A stretch of 55,767 nt of DNA from JBKPNZ01 sp046732895 (lineage in GTDB: Bacteria > Actinomycetota > Thermoleophilia > Solirubrobacterales > 70-9), in assembly GCA_046732895.1 (NCBI GenBank), contig JBKPNZ010000011.1, forward strand, positions 1-55,767, written 5' to 3'. Both the position numbers and the translations under genes were made by a program. Shown piece after piece: positions 1 through 8,985 of this stretch. The notes under the pieces are model-generated. The model made no database searches and was not told where the DNA came from. It saw only the letters and a list, made by a program, of their open reading frames with translations. Every line of letters begins with the position of its first letter. Position 1 is the stretch's first letter.

Positions 1-668
1 ACTGGGCTGAGGCGATCCTCGTGATTGCCTGTGTCGGCCAGTTCTTCTGCGGCATGGCCTGCGTGACGAGCTGCTCGCGGACGTTCTTCGCGTTCTCCCG
101 CGACCGTGCCGTTCCGGGCCACCGGCTGTGGAGCCAGGTGAGCGGCGTGCGCGGGGTGCCCATAATGGCAGTGCTCGGCAGCTGCGCTCTGGCTTTCCTG
201 ATCGTGCTGCCGGCGCTGTTCGCGTCCGACACCTACGTGCCGCCGGTTGCCTTCTTCGCGGTCACCGCGATCGGCACGATCGGGCTCTACATCGCCTACG
301 TGACGCCGGTCTACCTGCGCTGGCGGGCGGGCGACTCGTTCGAGCCTCGCTCCTGGACGCTGGGCTCGCGGTACAAGTGGATCAACGCGGTCGCGGTGCT
401 CTTCGTCGTGTTCATGTTCATCGACCTCATGCTTCCCTACTCCAGCCTGGGAGTGCCGTGGGAGTCCGACTTCGACTGGAGCTTCTTCAACTACACGCCG
501 CTCGTCGTGGGAGTCGTTCTGCTCGCCACGGGCCTGGCCTGGCTGCTGGGCGCCAAGAACCGCTACACCGGCCCGATCCGCCAGATCGAGTTCGATGAGG
601 GCATGGGGATCAAGGAGGCACCGGCCGCGGGTGGCGGAACCGCGCCCCCTCCGCCTCCGGCGAACTAG
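1..668 (+). CDS. APC-family amino acid/amine permease, C-terminal part (5' cut by window edge)
   Basis: The frame is open from the first bases (Trp-Ala-Glu-Ala-Ile-Leu ahead of the first possible start at 21), so the gene begins outside the window. About five hydrophobic helices are visible, followed by a short soluble tail ending in a Gly/Ala/Pro-rich stretch. The motif TSCSRTFFAFSRDRAVP is typical of the APC superfamily, in the GABA/choline/amino acid permease group that includes EatP/PuuP-like carriers. Such proteins import amines or amino acids with protons or by exchange. It faces a glutamine-synthetase-like ligase operon and lies about 8 kb from a PuuD/ALDH pair, so an amine substrate is likely. 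The exact substrate cannot be read from the sequence. Confidence 0.85.
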   Translation, partial: WAEAILVIACVGQFFCGMACVTSCSRTFFAFSRDRAVPGHRLWSQVSGVRGVPIMAVLGSCALAFLIVLPALFASDTYVPPVAFFAVTAIGTIGLYIAYVTPVYLRWRAGDSFEPRSWTLGSRYKWINAVAVLFVVFMFIDLMLPYSSLGVPWESDFDWSFFNYTPLVVGVVLLATGLAWLLGAKNRYTGPIRQIEFDEGMGIKEAPAAGGGTAPPPPPAN

Positions 669-772
669 GGGCAGGATTCGGAGCCGTGTCCGGCCGTTTG
701 GGGGGAGGCCGGGCGCGGTTTCGGCGTCCGCCCTCAGCACAACCGCGACCGGAGGCCGACGCTCTTGACCGG

Positions 773-2242
773 CTAGGAGCCCGCGTCCAGAGCGGCGGTC
801 GCCTCGACGAAGGCGCGCCAGCGTTCGTGCTCGACCTGACGCCAGGAATCGTCGCGCTCGGCTTCGACCCGCCGGTCGGCGGGAACCAGCTCGGCGGCCT
901 CCGCAAGCGAGCCGAACACGCCCGACCCGACGCCGGCCAGCAGCGCTGAGCCGAGGACGGTCGCGTCGGCTCCGGCCGCCTCGACCGGCGCCCCGATGGC
1001 ATCAGCCTGGAGCTTCAACATCAAGGGCTCGTTGGTGAGCCCGCCGTCGACGCGCAGGACATCCACGTCGACGCTGTCCCGAATCGCAGCGACGACGTCG
1101 GCAACGCGCCAGGCGATCCCCTCGAGGGCCGCCCGCGCGACATGCGCCCGGGTCGTGCCTCCGTGGATGCCGGCGAGCACGGCCCGCGCGTTCGGCCGCC
1201 ACCAGGGGGCGCCAAGGCCGGCCAGACCGGGAAGGACGCGCGCGCCGGCGGCCCCGTCTGCCTCATGGGCCAGGCGGCTGAGGGCCGGCGGGTCCGCCGC
1301 GACGCCGAGCTCACGGCAGAGCCACTCGAGCATGGCGCCGGCGGCGAAGACGCCGCCGTCGAGCGCGTATTCCGTGCGCCCCTCGATCCGCCACGCCACG
1401 GTCGGGAGCAATCCACCGGCCGGGCGTGGAACCTCGTCGCCGACGTGGGCGAGGACAAAGACCCCGGTACCGTAGGTCGCCTTGACCCGGCCCGGCGCGA
1501 CGCATGCAGCACCCGCAAGGGCCGCCTGCTGGTCGACTACCTGACCTCGCAGCGGCAGCTCCATCGGCCAGGATTCGTGGCGGAGGGTCCCCAGCTCGCC
1601 CGCAGTCTCCCGGACCTGCGGCAGGACGTCCATCGGGATCCCGAAGATCTCACAGAGGCGCGCGTCGAATCCGGGAGTGCCCAGGGCGTGAAGCTGTGTA
1701 CGCGATGCCGTCGATGCCTCGGTCGCGAATCCGGCACCGAGCCGATCACACAGAAACGAGTCCACCGTGCCCATCCGCAGCGTTCCGTTCTCACGGGCAC
1801 GGCCGACGCCCTCGTCGTTCTGCAGCAGCCAGGCGAGCTTTGCCGCGGAGAAGTAGGGGTCGAATGGCAGTCCGCTCAGCTCCCGAACCTCCGCCTCGCG
1901 TGAGCCGAGCCCGTCGAGGATCTCCTGGGAGCGCTTGTCCTGCCAGACGACGATCGGGCTCAGCGGGCTGCCGGTCTCTGCATCCCAGGCAAGCACCGAC
2001 TCACCTTGGTGGTCAAGGCCACAGGCCACCACCTCGCCCGGTGGGTCTTCCAGCAGCTCGCCGATGGCCTCCACGACGACGGCGAGCACCTCCTCGCCGT
2101 CCTGCTCGACCCAGCCCTCCCGTGGATGGCGGTTCACCTTGTCGCGCCGAGCCTCGCGAACCGGTTCCAGGCGCTCGTCGAACAAAGCCGCCTTGACTCC
2201 CGTCGTCCCCTCGTCCACCCCGAGCAGCAGCCGCTCGCTCAT
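773..2242 (-). CDS. FGGY-family carbohydrate kinase, glycerol kinase-like
   Basis: This 489-residue protein is close to the usual FGGY kinase length. The N-terminal phosphate-binding motif is GVDEGTTGVKAALFD, followed by a GWVEQD segment and GLDHQGESVLAWD, which resemble GlpK. The C-terminal FGGY signature region (DGGLTNEPLMLKLQADAIG) is present. The family transfers ATP phosphate to a polyol or sugar. I chose the ATG at 2242 because it overlaps the upstream gene's stop by 4 nt (ATGA); the 101 residues of open frame upstream overlap that gene and look non-coding. It is the last gene of a minus-strand operon with two FAD oxidoreductases, an arrangement reminiscent of glycerol kinase / glycerol-3-phosphate dehydrogenase clusters such as that of Thermotoga. 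The substrate may be glycerol or an amino-polyol. Confidence 0.85.
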   Translation of the reverse strand: MSERLLLGVDEGTTGVKAALFDERLEPVREARRDKVNRHPREGWVEQDGEEVLAVVVEAIGELLEDPPGEVVACGLDHQGESVLAWDAETGSPLSPIVVWQDKRSQEILDGLGSREAEVRELSGLPFDPYFSAAKLAWLLQNDEGVGRARENGTLRMGTVDSFLCDRLGAGFATEASTASRTQLHALGTPGFDARLCEIFGIPMDVLPQVRETAGELGTLRHESWPMELPLRGQVVDQQAALAGAACVAPGRVKATYGTGVFVLAHVGDEVPRPAGGLLPTVAWRIEGRTEYALDGGVFAAGAMLEWLCRELGVAADPPALSRLAHEADGAAGARVLPGLAGLGAPWWRPNARAVLAGIHGGTTRAHVARAALEGIAWRVADVVAAIRDSVDVDVLRVDGGLTNEPLMLKLQADAIGAPVEAAGADATVLGSALLAGVGSGVFGSLAEAAELVPADRRVEAERDDSWRQVEHERWRAFVEATAALDAGS

Positions 2243-3498
2243 CTGTGCTCCTTCCGTTCGGCACCGCTTGCAATGTCCAAGATCACCGGTCCGCCACCGC
2301 CGTCCACCTGGGCCACCCAGTCGGCGGGGATGTGCGCGGACCGCCCCGGGACGAGGCGCGCAAGCCGGCCCCGCCAGAGCCTGGTCTCGCCCTGCCGCGC
2401 CTCGATCGTCGCTCCGCGGAGGAAGGCCGAGGAGCGCAGCAGGAAGCGATTGCGGGGAGGCGAGCCGGAATCGCCGGGCCCCACGAGGTTCGGTGCGACC
2501 CAGGCAAGCGGGCGGCTGGCCAGCAGCGAAACGTGCGCCGGCCACGTGTCGGTGGGCCCGCTGAGAAAGTCGCGCACGGCCCGCGCCACGTGGCGGCCGT
2601 CAAGTGCGGCGATGTCCGCTGTCTCGGCGGGGTGGAGGACGTTCCCTGCCGCGAATACGCCGGGGATGGAGGTGCGCAGCCCTGCGTCGACGCGCGGTCC
2701 CCGGGTTCCGGGGTCGAGCTCGCACCCGGCCATGGCGGCGAGCTCGTGATCCGGGATCCAGTCCGCCGTGAAGATCACGAGGTCACACTCCACCGTTCTA
2801 ACTGCGCCCGTGTCGAGGGCGATGAGCTCCACAGCCTCGACCCGTGTCTTGCCGCGGATCGCCTTGAGCCTCGTCCGGCTCCAGACGGGGGCCCGGTAGC
2901 GGATCATCGCCCCCGCCCGGAAGAGGCCAAGCGATTGGTGGCGCGGAAGCTCTGTCGTCAGCGCGATCACCGACGCTCCGCCGTGGGCCAGCGTCGCCAC
3001 CGCCGAGAAGCTCACGTGCTCGGCGCCGACGATCAGCGCGCGCCCGTCGATCCGCTGGCCGTGCAGGTGGACGAGTTGCTGGAGTGTGCCCGTCGTCATC
3101 ACCCCACCGGGCCGCGAGCCCGGGACGAGGCGGGCCGAGCGGGGGCGCTCGCGACACCCGGTTGCGAGCACGACGGCCTCCGGCTCGATCTCCGAGCGGC
3201 CCGCCGGCCCGGTGAGGCCGAGCACATCCCCGTTCCAATCCGTGACCATCGTCTGGGTGTCCAGCTCGACCCCGGCGCGACTGGCCAGGTCCCGATAGCG
3301 GCGCGCGTAGCTGGGACCGGTCAGCAGGCGCCTGAGGTCGCGCGTGCCAAAGCCCGTGTGGTGGCTGTGCCGCGGAATGCCACCCACATGGCTCTCCCGC
3401 TCGATGACCCTCACGGGGCCCACGCCCAGCTCGCACATCCGGATTGCGGCAGCCAGCCCCGCCGGGCCTCCTCCGATCACGACGACGCCCTCAGCCAC
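2239..3498 (-). CDS. NAD(P)/FAD-dependent oxidoreductase (GlpB-like partner)
   Basis: This 419-residue protein begins with the dinucleotide-binding motif VVVIGGGPAGLAAAIR. An ATGCRERPRSAR segment follows, typical of two-dinucleotide-fold NAD(P)/FAD oxidoreductases related to opine/hydrogen-cyanide synthase subunits and to the oxidoreductase beside GlpA-like dehydrogenases. I chose the GTG at 3498 because the Rossmann motif follows immediately and it overlaps the preceding gene's end by 8 nt, implying translational coupling. The upstream extension in the same frame is Arg-rich and lies inside the neighbouring gene. It probably accepts electrons from the GlpA-like subunit. The DUF1667 protein often found third in such clusters is absent here. 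Confidence 0.8.
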   Translation of the reverse strand: MAEGVVVIGGGPAGLAAAIRMCELGVGPVRVIERESHVGGIPRHSHHTGFGTRDLRRLLTGPSYARRYRDLASRAGVELDTQTMVTDWNGDVLGLTGPAGRSEIEPEAVVLATGCRERPRSARLVPGSRPGGVMTTGTLQQLVHLHGQRIDGRALIVGAEHVSFSAVATLAHGGASVIALTTELPRHQSLGLFRAGAMIRYRAPVWSRTRLKAIRGKTRVEAVELIALDTGAVRTVECDLVIFTADWIPDHELAAMAGCELDPGTRGPRVDAGLRTSIPGVFAAGNVLHPAETADIAALDGRHVARAVRDFLSGPTDTWPAHVSLLASRPLAWVAPNLVGPGDSGSPPRNRFLLRSSAFLRGATIEARQGETRLWRGRLARLVPGRSAHIPADWVAQVDGGGGPVILDIASGAERKEHR

Positions 3499-4924
3499 GC
3501 GCCGCTCCGAGCACTTTCGCGATCGACTCGCCTCGCTCCTCCGCAAGCACCGCGGCCACTTGCGCCGCACAGAAGAAGCCCTGGCAGCGGCCCATGAGGG
3601 CGCGCGTGCGACGCCTCATCCCGTCGAGGTCGGCTGGTGGGATCGTGCCCTTCGCAGCGGCGGACAGCTCGCCTCGCGTGACTCGCTCGCAGAAGCAGAC
3701 GATGGGCGAAGGCGGGGCGCCGGCGTCGCTGGCCTCCTTCGACTGGTACGGCCGCGGCGCGAACTCGCCGATGTTGGGCATGTGCAGCTCGGTTTCGCGT
3801 GGCTCGCCGGCCAACGGAAGCCCGGCATCGGCCAGGCCATCGCGCACGTACTCCGCGATCGCCATCGATGCCGATACCCCGGTCGAGCGGATGCCGCCTG
3901 CGCAGACGTAGCGCTGCTCCGGGTGCACGCGCAGCTGGTAGTCGCGGCTCTCGGTCGCGGCACGGAGGCCGACGTAGGTCGCCGTCACCTCGTGCTCGGA
4001 GAGGCCGGGCATGATCCGAGCGCCCGCTTCGAGCAGAGCAGCAAGCCCCTGGCCGGTCGTGGAGCGATCGTCCTTGCTCTCGACGTCGTCGGCCGTGGGC
4101 CCGAGGACGACGTTCCCATACACGGTCGGCGAGATGAGTACCCCCTTTGTCTTTGCGCTTGGGACGGGAAGCACGATGTGAGTGAGGAGGCCCCTGGCAA
4201 GCTTGTCGAACACGATCAGCTCGCCCCTGCGCGGGGTGACCGTGAAGTCGCCGTGTCCCAGCTCCGCGTCCAGCTCGTCGCTGTGCAGGCCGGCTGCGTT
4301 CACCAGGAACCGGGCGTTGATGGAACCGCGCGCCGTCCGCACGAAGAAGCGCGGGCCTGACTCCACGGCCTGGACCGGGGCGTTCAGCACCAGCCTGCAT
4401 CCGCCGAGAACGGCCTCGGTCGCAAACGCGAGCGTCACTGTGAAGGGACAGATGATCCCCTCGTCGGGGATCTCGAGCGCCCCGACGGCGCCCGGTCCGA
4501 GGGCCGGCTCACGGCGGTAGAGCTCATCGGGTGCGATCGGGCGAGCCTGTCGGTAACCGTTCGCCTCCGCCGTCGCCTTGACCTCGTCCAGCGCGGCGAG
4601 CTGCTGCGCGCTCCAGGCAACCATCAGCGCCCCCGTCGTCGCGGCGGGGATGCCGGTCCGCGCCGCGTGTTCGGAGAGAAGCCGGTAGCCGCCGGGCAGC
4701 AGGCTGGCCTCGAGCGTGCCGGGCTTCGCGTCGAACCCCGTGTGCAGGATCGCCGTGTTCGCCTTGCTGGTTCCGGAGCCGACATCGGGGGCCGCCTCGA
4801 CCAGCACGCACGTGGCTCCGCAGCGTGTCAGCTCCCGGGCGATCGCGGTCCCGACGACACCCGCGCCCACGATCGCGACATCGAAGGCTCCGTTTGGCGG
4901 CGGGCCCTCCCGAAGCGCCGCCAA
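3491..4924 (-). CDS. GlpA-like FAD-dependent dehydrogenase with C-terminal BFD [2Fe-2S] domain
   Basis: This 477-residue protein is of the DAO/GlpA type. The FAD-binding motif FDVAIVGAGVVGTAIAREL is near the N-terminus, and GTSKANTAILHTGFDAKPGT is the conserved substrate-side loop of glycerol-3-phosphate dehydrogenase relatives. The C-terminus carries a Fer2_BFD domain with Cys at about 410, 412, 447 and 452 (CFC ... CQGFFC). The family oxidises glycerol-3-phosphate or related 2-hydroxy/amino substrates at FAD and passes electrons to an Fe-S partner. The start used is a TTG 7 nt after the stop of the glutamine-synthetase-like gene; no better start precedes the Rossmann motif. It overlaps the next oxidoreductase by 8 nt. 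The exact substrate is unknown. Confidence 0.83.
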   Translation of the reverse strand: MAALREGPPPNGAFDVAIVGAGVVGTAIARELTRCGATCVLVEAAPDVGSGTSKANTAILHTGFDAKPGTLEASLLPGGYRLLSEHAARTGIPAATTGALMVAWSAQQLAALDEVKATAEANGYRQARPIAPDELYRREPALGPGAVGALEIPDEGIICPFTVTLAFATEAVLGGCRLVLNAPVQAVESGPRFFVRTARGSINARFLVNAAGLHSDELDAELGHGDFTVTPRRGELIVFDKLARGLLTHIVLPVPSAKTKGVLISPTVYGNVVLGPTADDVESKDDRSTTGQGLAALLEAGARIMPGLSEHEVTATYVGLRAATESRDYQLRVHPEQRYVCAGGIRSTGVSASMAIAEYVRDGLADAGLPLAGEPRETELHMPNIGEFAPRPYQSKEASDAGAPPSPIVCFCERVTRGELSAAAKGTIPPADLDGMRRRTRALMGRCQGFFCAAQVAAVLAEERGESIAKVLGAARG

Positions 4925-4931
4925 CTGGAGC

Positions 4932-6338
4932 TCAGCCGCGCTCGAACATGCGGCGCCGCTCGTAGTCGGTCACCACCTGGTCGAACAGGCGCTGCTCGAT
5001 CTGGCCGTAGTTGAGGTAGTGCTTCCAGGCCGACTCGCCGAACGCCTCGCGCGCGAAGTCGCTTCCCTCCCAGAGATCGACGGCCTCGCGCAATGACGAG
5101 GGGAACGGCTCCGCCTCGCCGGCCTCGTACGCGTTCCCCTTGAGCTCAGGGCCGGGATCGGTCTCGTTCTCGATCCCGTCCAGGCCCGCCGCGAGGAGGG
5201 CGGCGATGGTCAGGTAGGGATTGGCGTCGGCGCCGGGGATCCTGCATTCGACGCGACGCGACTGTCCGTGCCCGACGATCCGGAACCCGCAGGTGCGGTT
5301 GTCGCGGCCCCAGGAGATCGAGGTTGGGGCCCAGCTTTCGGTCGCGTAGCGCTTGTAGGAGTTGATCGCCGGCGCGACGAAGAGCGCCAACTCGCGCAGA
5401 TGCGAGCGCATGCCGCCGATGTAGTGACGGAAGACGTCGGTCTCCTCCTCGCCCTCGACGAAGACGCTCTTGCCGTCCTCGTCGACGAGGCTCGAGTGGA
5501 TGTGGCAGGAGCTGCCGATGTCCTTCTCGGAGGGCTTGGCCATGAAGGTCGCGGAGATCCCGTGCAGGAATGCGATCTCCTTGACGCCGTTCTTGTAGAT
5601 CGTGTGGCGGTCGGCGGCGGTGACGGCGTCGGCGTAGCGCGTGTTCACCTCGTGCTGGCCGTACCAGGCCTCGCCCTTGGAGAACTCGACCGGGATGCCA
5701 GCGGCGTGCATGCCCCGGCGAATCGGGCCGAGGTACTGCTCGTCCATCGTCGTGGCGAGGATGTGGTAGTCGAGGATGTAGGGAATCGTCGGGGTCAGCT
5801 CGTTGAAGCCCTTCTCGTTCGCCTCCGCGTAGCTCTCCTTGTATAGGTAGAACTCGAGCTCGGAGGCGAACATCGGCGTGTAGCCCATCTCCCGCGCCCG
5901 CTCGTACTGCGCGATCAGAACCTGCCTGGGGGACGCGACCACTGGGGAGCCATCGTGGTTGGCCACGTCGCAGAGCACGAGCGCGGTGCGATCGAGCCAC
6001 GGGATCCGCCGCAGCGTCGACATGTCCGGGACGATGGCGAAGTCCCCGTACCCGGACTCCCAGTTCGCCATCTCATACCCGGGGAGCGGCTCCATCTCCA
6101 TGTCGAGCGCGAGCAGGTAGTTGCAGCCCTCGACACCGTGCGAGACGACGTCGTCGAGGAAGTACTCACCGACGATCCGCTTTCCGAACAGCCGCCCCTG
6201 CATGTCGGTGAAGGCCGTGACGACGGTGTCGATCGTCCCCGCCTCCACCTCGGCGCGGAGCTCCTCGAGCGAGAGCATCCCCACCGTCCCGCCCGGACCA
6301 CCCGGCCGGGGCGCTCCCTCGCTCTTTGGTCCGCTCAT
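4932..6338 (-). CDS. Glutamine synthetase-like gamma-glutamyl-amine ligase (PuuA/GlnA4-like)
   Basis: This 468-residue GS-fold protein has the metal/glutamate motifs ASELEFYLY, GEAWYGQHEVNTRY, SSCHIHSSL and the RRVECRIPGADANPY segment. The last part of the fold is complete (ALLAAGLDGIE, LNYGQIEQRLFD). Its divergent N-terminus and its context (permease, PuuD-like hydrolase, aldehyde dehydrogenase) place it with amine ligases rather than the housekeeping ammonia-assimilating GS. This is an inference; a substrate test would decide. The ATG at 6338 is preferred over the adjacent TTG at 6341, with AAGGA 8 nt upstream. Only 32 nt separate it from the DnaQ-like gene upstream, so it may be co-transcribed with that gene as well as with the three genes downstream. 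Confidence 0.85.
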   Translation of the reverse strand: MSGPKSEGAPRPGGPGGTVGMLSLEELRAEVEAGTIDTVVTAFTDMQGRLFGKRIVGEYFLDDVVSHGVEGCNYLLALDMEMEPLPGYEMANWESGYGDFAIVPDMSTLRRIPWLDRTALVLCDVANHDGSPVVASPRQVLIAQYERAREMGYTPMFASELEFYLYKESYAEANEKGFNELTPTIPYILDYHILATTMDEQYLGPIRRGMHAAGIPVEFSKGEAWYGQHEVNTRYADAVTAADRHTIYKNGVKEIAFLHGISATFMAKPSEKDIGSSCHIHSSLVDEDGKSVFVEGEEETDVFRHYIGGMRSHLRELALFVAPAINSYKRYATESWAPTSISWGRDNRTCGFRIVGHGQSRRVECRIPGADANPYLTIAALLAAGLDGIENETDPGPELKGNAYEAGEAEPFPSSLREAVDLWEGSDFAREAFGESAWKHYLNYGQIEQRLFDQVVTDYERRRMFERG

Positions 6339-6370
6339 CAAACCTATCCTTACCTAAGCGCCTGCGCCTG

Positions 6371-7048
6371 TCAATGACTCGACGGCTGCGCCTTCGAGAG
6401 CCGCGCCAGCGAGCCAATTGTCTGGGCGTCGCGCTGCTCGAGGCGGGCGACGAGGCCGAGGAAGAGCTGGGCCGTAGTGAGCGCGTCACCGTCAGCGTGG
6501 TGAGGACGGTGGATCGGGAGGCCGAGGGCTCGGGCCGCCTCGCCCAGCGGCACCTCGGCCGCGCGATCAGCGCCGGCGAGCGCCAGTGCGTGTGCGGCGA
6601 TCCGAGCGGTGCAGATCATCGGCTCTGCCGGCTTTACGCCCACGCGCCCAAACGCGGCCGAGAGGAACGCGCGCTCGACCCGGGCCGGGTGGGCGACGAT
6701 GATCCGTCCCGCGGTCGCGGTGAGCATGAGCTCGATCAACTTGTCAAGGGGCGGCGCATCGATCAGATCGTGTGGACGCAGACCGTGGATCCGGATCGTC
6801 TCGGGGGGCGGCATGCGCTCCGGGCGGGCGACCGCCGTGGTGACATCGCCGATCGCGATGCGCCCGCCGTCGATGGGCACGGCGGCGAAGGAGATGATCT
6901 CGTCCGAGCGCGGGTCAAGACCGGTCATCTCGAGGTCCACCACCGCGTAGGAGGCGCGTCGCCACGGTGTGTTCAGGGCCGGGCGGCCGGCGCGGGCGTA
7001 GGCGATCGCCGCGGGGGAGCCAGCGCGTCTGCGGCGCCTTCGCAACAT
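6371..7048 (-). CDS. DnaQ-like DEDDh 3'-5' exonuclease
   Basis: This 225-residue protein is of the DNA polymerase III epsilon/RNase T fold. The first acidic motif is VVDLEMTGLDP (D-x-E), and the last is HHADGDALTTAQLFL (H-x4-D), matching DEDDh exonucleases. A basic Arg-rich N-terminus precedes the fold. It starts in a TGATG overlap with the upstream cNMP/CBS/DUF294 gene. This pairing recurs in bacteria, where the two are thought to form a regulatory module whose target is not established. It is too short and too divergent to be the replicative proofreading subunit. Confidence 0.82.
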   Translation of the reverse strand: MLRRRRRRAGSPAAIAYARAGRPALNTPWRRASYAVVDLEMTGLDPRSDEIISFAAVPIDGGRIAIGDVTTAVARPERMPPPETIRIHGLRPHDLIDAPPLDKLIELMLTATAGRIIVAHPARVERAFLSAAFGRVGVKPAEPMICTARIAAHALALAGADRAAEVPLGEAARALGLPIHRPHHADGDALTTAQLFLGLVARLEQRDAQTIGSLARLSKAQPSSH

Positions 7049-8877
7049 CAGTCGAACCGCAGCTGGCCCTCCAGCGCTCGCTGGACCTTGCGAACCGCGC
7101 CGAACGCTTCGCGCAGGTACGTCCTGGTCAGCGGATTGAGGGTCTCCGGATCAAGGAAGTCATCGGGTTCCGACCCGGCACGCAGCTGCTCGACCTGGTG
7201 CTCGAGGCGCAGGCGCCAGAAGAGGTCATACGCTTCGGTCAGCGCATTCGCCTCGCGGGAATCGAGGATTCCGGCGATCCCCGCCACGCGCAGCCGTCCC
7301 CGTGTGGAGGTCAGTCGCGCTCCCGTAGCGAGGCTGGCCCAGCGGGCGATGCTCCCGATCGGCAGCAGCCCGCCGTGCTTGATGTCGAGGGCGCCCCGAT
7401 GCTCTCCGGATGCGGCAACGACGAAATCGCGGAGAAAGCCGGTCGGCGGACGATGGGCGAGCGCGAGCCTGAGCATCAGGCGCAGCAGCGAGCGCCGATG
7501 GCGGAGCTGGCGCAGCTCGTCGAGCACGTCCTGGGCGCCTCCGACCCGCTCCACGGGCCGCGCGTCGAGGAGGAGGGAGAGCAGGACGAGCCCCTTGCCC
7601 TCCGTCGGGTCGTCGATCGCCTTGCGGATCAGCCGGCGCCAGCTGTAGGCGGATCGATCGAAGATCGCCTGGTCGGCCGTGGCGCCGTAGGCATCGGCTG
7701 GGAAACCGCCCGTCGCAAGGCCCGCTACGACGCGCTGCCCGAGGGTGGCCATGTACTCCCGCTGCTCGGCGTCCTCATCGTCACCGTCCCACACGAGGGC
7801 CGAGTCGACATCCGATGAGGGCACGACTTCGCGGCGGCCCAGGCTGCCGAGCGACAGCCACGTGAAGGGACACGGCGGTGTGCCAAGGTCGTCGACAGTG
7901 AGCTCGATCAGCCTGCGTGTGAGGGCATCGAACACGACCGTGGCGATGCCCGAGATGTGGCCCGGCGGGGCCCCGGCGTCATGGAGCGCCACCACCCGCT
8001 CCCTGAGTCGCGCGCCCGCCGCGCCGAGCTCATCCGCGCTGGTCGCCGCGTCAATCTCGCGACGAAGGGCGAACGGGGCCTGCTCATCGGCCGCCAGCAG
8101 CTCGGTCTCGCCCAGGATCCCCAGCGCTTCTCCGAAGGGCGAGACCACCACGACGTGGCGAACACCGCGGTCGAGCATCTCGAGGATCACGTCGGAGCCC
8201 ATCCTGTCCCCGGTCACCGTGAAGGCGGGAGCGCTCATCACCTCCGCGGCCCGTGCGTCGGGTGAGACTCCGTCGGCGATCACGCGGCGCAGGTCGTGGT
8301 CCGTGAGGATTCCCAGGCCGTCCTCCGGCGTGCCGATGAGAGCCGCGCTCGAGCCGGACGAAGACATGGCGGTCACGACTTCGCGGATCGTCGCCCCCTG
8401 CTCGCAGATCACCGGCTCGTCGCGGACGAATTGCGAGACGGGACGCGCCGACGGACCGAGTTCCCAGGACGCGCTCGGCGTTCCGGGCCGTGGCCGAGCC
8501 AGCAGGCTGCGCGTCACGTACCGCAGACCTGCAGGCCGGGCGAGCAGCGGCACCACGACGTCCGCGGGCACCCGATAGCAGAGCAGGTCTTCGCCGACCC
8601 GCGCCTCGAAGCCGGCCGGAAGGCCCGAGAGCATCGAGGGGTGGCCGAAGAGCTCTCCCTCGCCGAGGAGGTCGAGGACACGGCCACCATCCAACAGCTC
8701 CACCGTGCCGCTGCGGATGATTCGGACGTGGGCCACCGGTCCCTCACCCTGGTGGAAGATCGTCGTTCCAGCGGGGAAGTACTCGATCTCGACGGCCTGG
8801 GCCAGACTCTCGAGCTGACTCTCGTCCAGATCCGCGAAGGGCGGCAGCTGACGGATGAACTCGGCGACGTCGTGCAT
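7048..8877 (-). CDS. Cyclic-nucleotide-binding / CBS-pair / DUF294 nucleotidyltransferase-like sensor protein
   Basis: The 609 residues divide into a cyclic-nucleotide-binding-like domain (about 1-130), a CBS pair (about 150-270; LGILTDHDLRRVI is a clear CBS core), a GlnD-like nucleotidyltransferase domain (DUF294) with the motif SLGSLGRREVVPSSDVDSAL near 340-360, and a helical DUF294_C tail. The family is cytosolic and thought to sense nucleotides and modify or regulate a partner. It often sits beside a DnaQ-like exonuclease and a transporter gene. Here it heads a minus-strand run that continues into the GS-like operon, so it could tie amine use to energy state; that link is inference. The start ATG lies 108 nt from the divergent PuuD gene. 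Confidence 0.85.
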   Translation of the reverse strand: MHDVAEFIRQLPPFADLDESQLESLAQAVEIEYFPAGTTIFHQGEGPVAHVRIIRSGTVELLDGGRVLDLLGEGELFGHPSMLSGLPAGFEARVGEDLLCYRVPADVVVPLLARPAGLRYVTRSLLARPRPGTPSASWELGPSARPVSQFVRDEPVICEQGATIREVVTAMSSSGSSAALIGTPEDGLGILTDHDLRRVIADGVSPDARAAEVMSAPAFTVTGDRMGSDVILEMLDRGVRHVVVVSPFGEALGILGETELLAADEQAPFALRREIDAATSADELGAAGARLRERVVALHDAGAPPGHISGIATVVFDALTRRLIELTVDDLGTPPCPFTWLSLGSLGRREVVPSSDVDSALVWDGDDEDAEQREYMATLGQRVVAGLATGGFPADAYGATADQAIFDRSAYSWRRLIRKAIDDPTEGKGLVLLSLLLDARPVERVGGAQDVLDELRQLRHRRSLLRLMLRLALAHRPPTGFLRDFVVAASGEHRGALDIKHGGLLPIGSIARWASLATGARLTSTRGRLRVAGIAGILDSREANALTEAYDLFWRLRLEHQVEQLRAGSEPDDFLDPETLNPLTRTYLREAFGAVRKVQRALEGQLRFD

Positions 8878-8948
8878 GGGGCCTCAAACGCTACGCGAGG
8901 CCTTGCCGCCGCCATGGGTCAGGGTGTAAGTTCACCTCGCATTGGTTT

Positions 8949-8960
8949 GGTCAGCAGACC
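8949..8960. promoter_or_regulatory. Candidate operator: GGTC-AGCA-GACC inverted repeat
   Basis: A perfect 4-bp inverted repeat with a 4-nt spacer lies in the 108-nt divergent intergenic region between the DUF294 sensor gene and the PuuD-like gene, 26 nt before the PuuD start. The half-site resembles the GGTC/GACC halves of GntR/FadR-type operators. The repeat is short and no regulator gene is adjacent, so this is only a candidate. Confidence 0.25.
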
Positions 8961-8985
8961 TATCGACTTTGGGGCGGGCGCGGCC

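Noticed and set aside
2245..3597. Plus-strand 450-codon frame opposite the second FAD oxidoreductase
   Set aside because: It is antisense to a gene with GGGPAG and ATGCRE motifs and has no motif of its own.
6339..6360. DtxR/IdeR-like box upstream of the GS-like gene (TTAGGTAAGGATAGG)
   Set aside because: The TAGGT elements are direct, not inverted, and the AAGGA within is better explained as the ribosome binding site.
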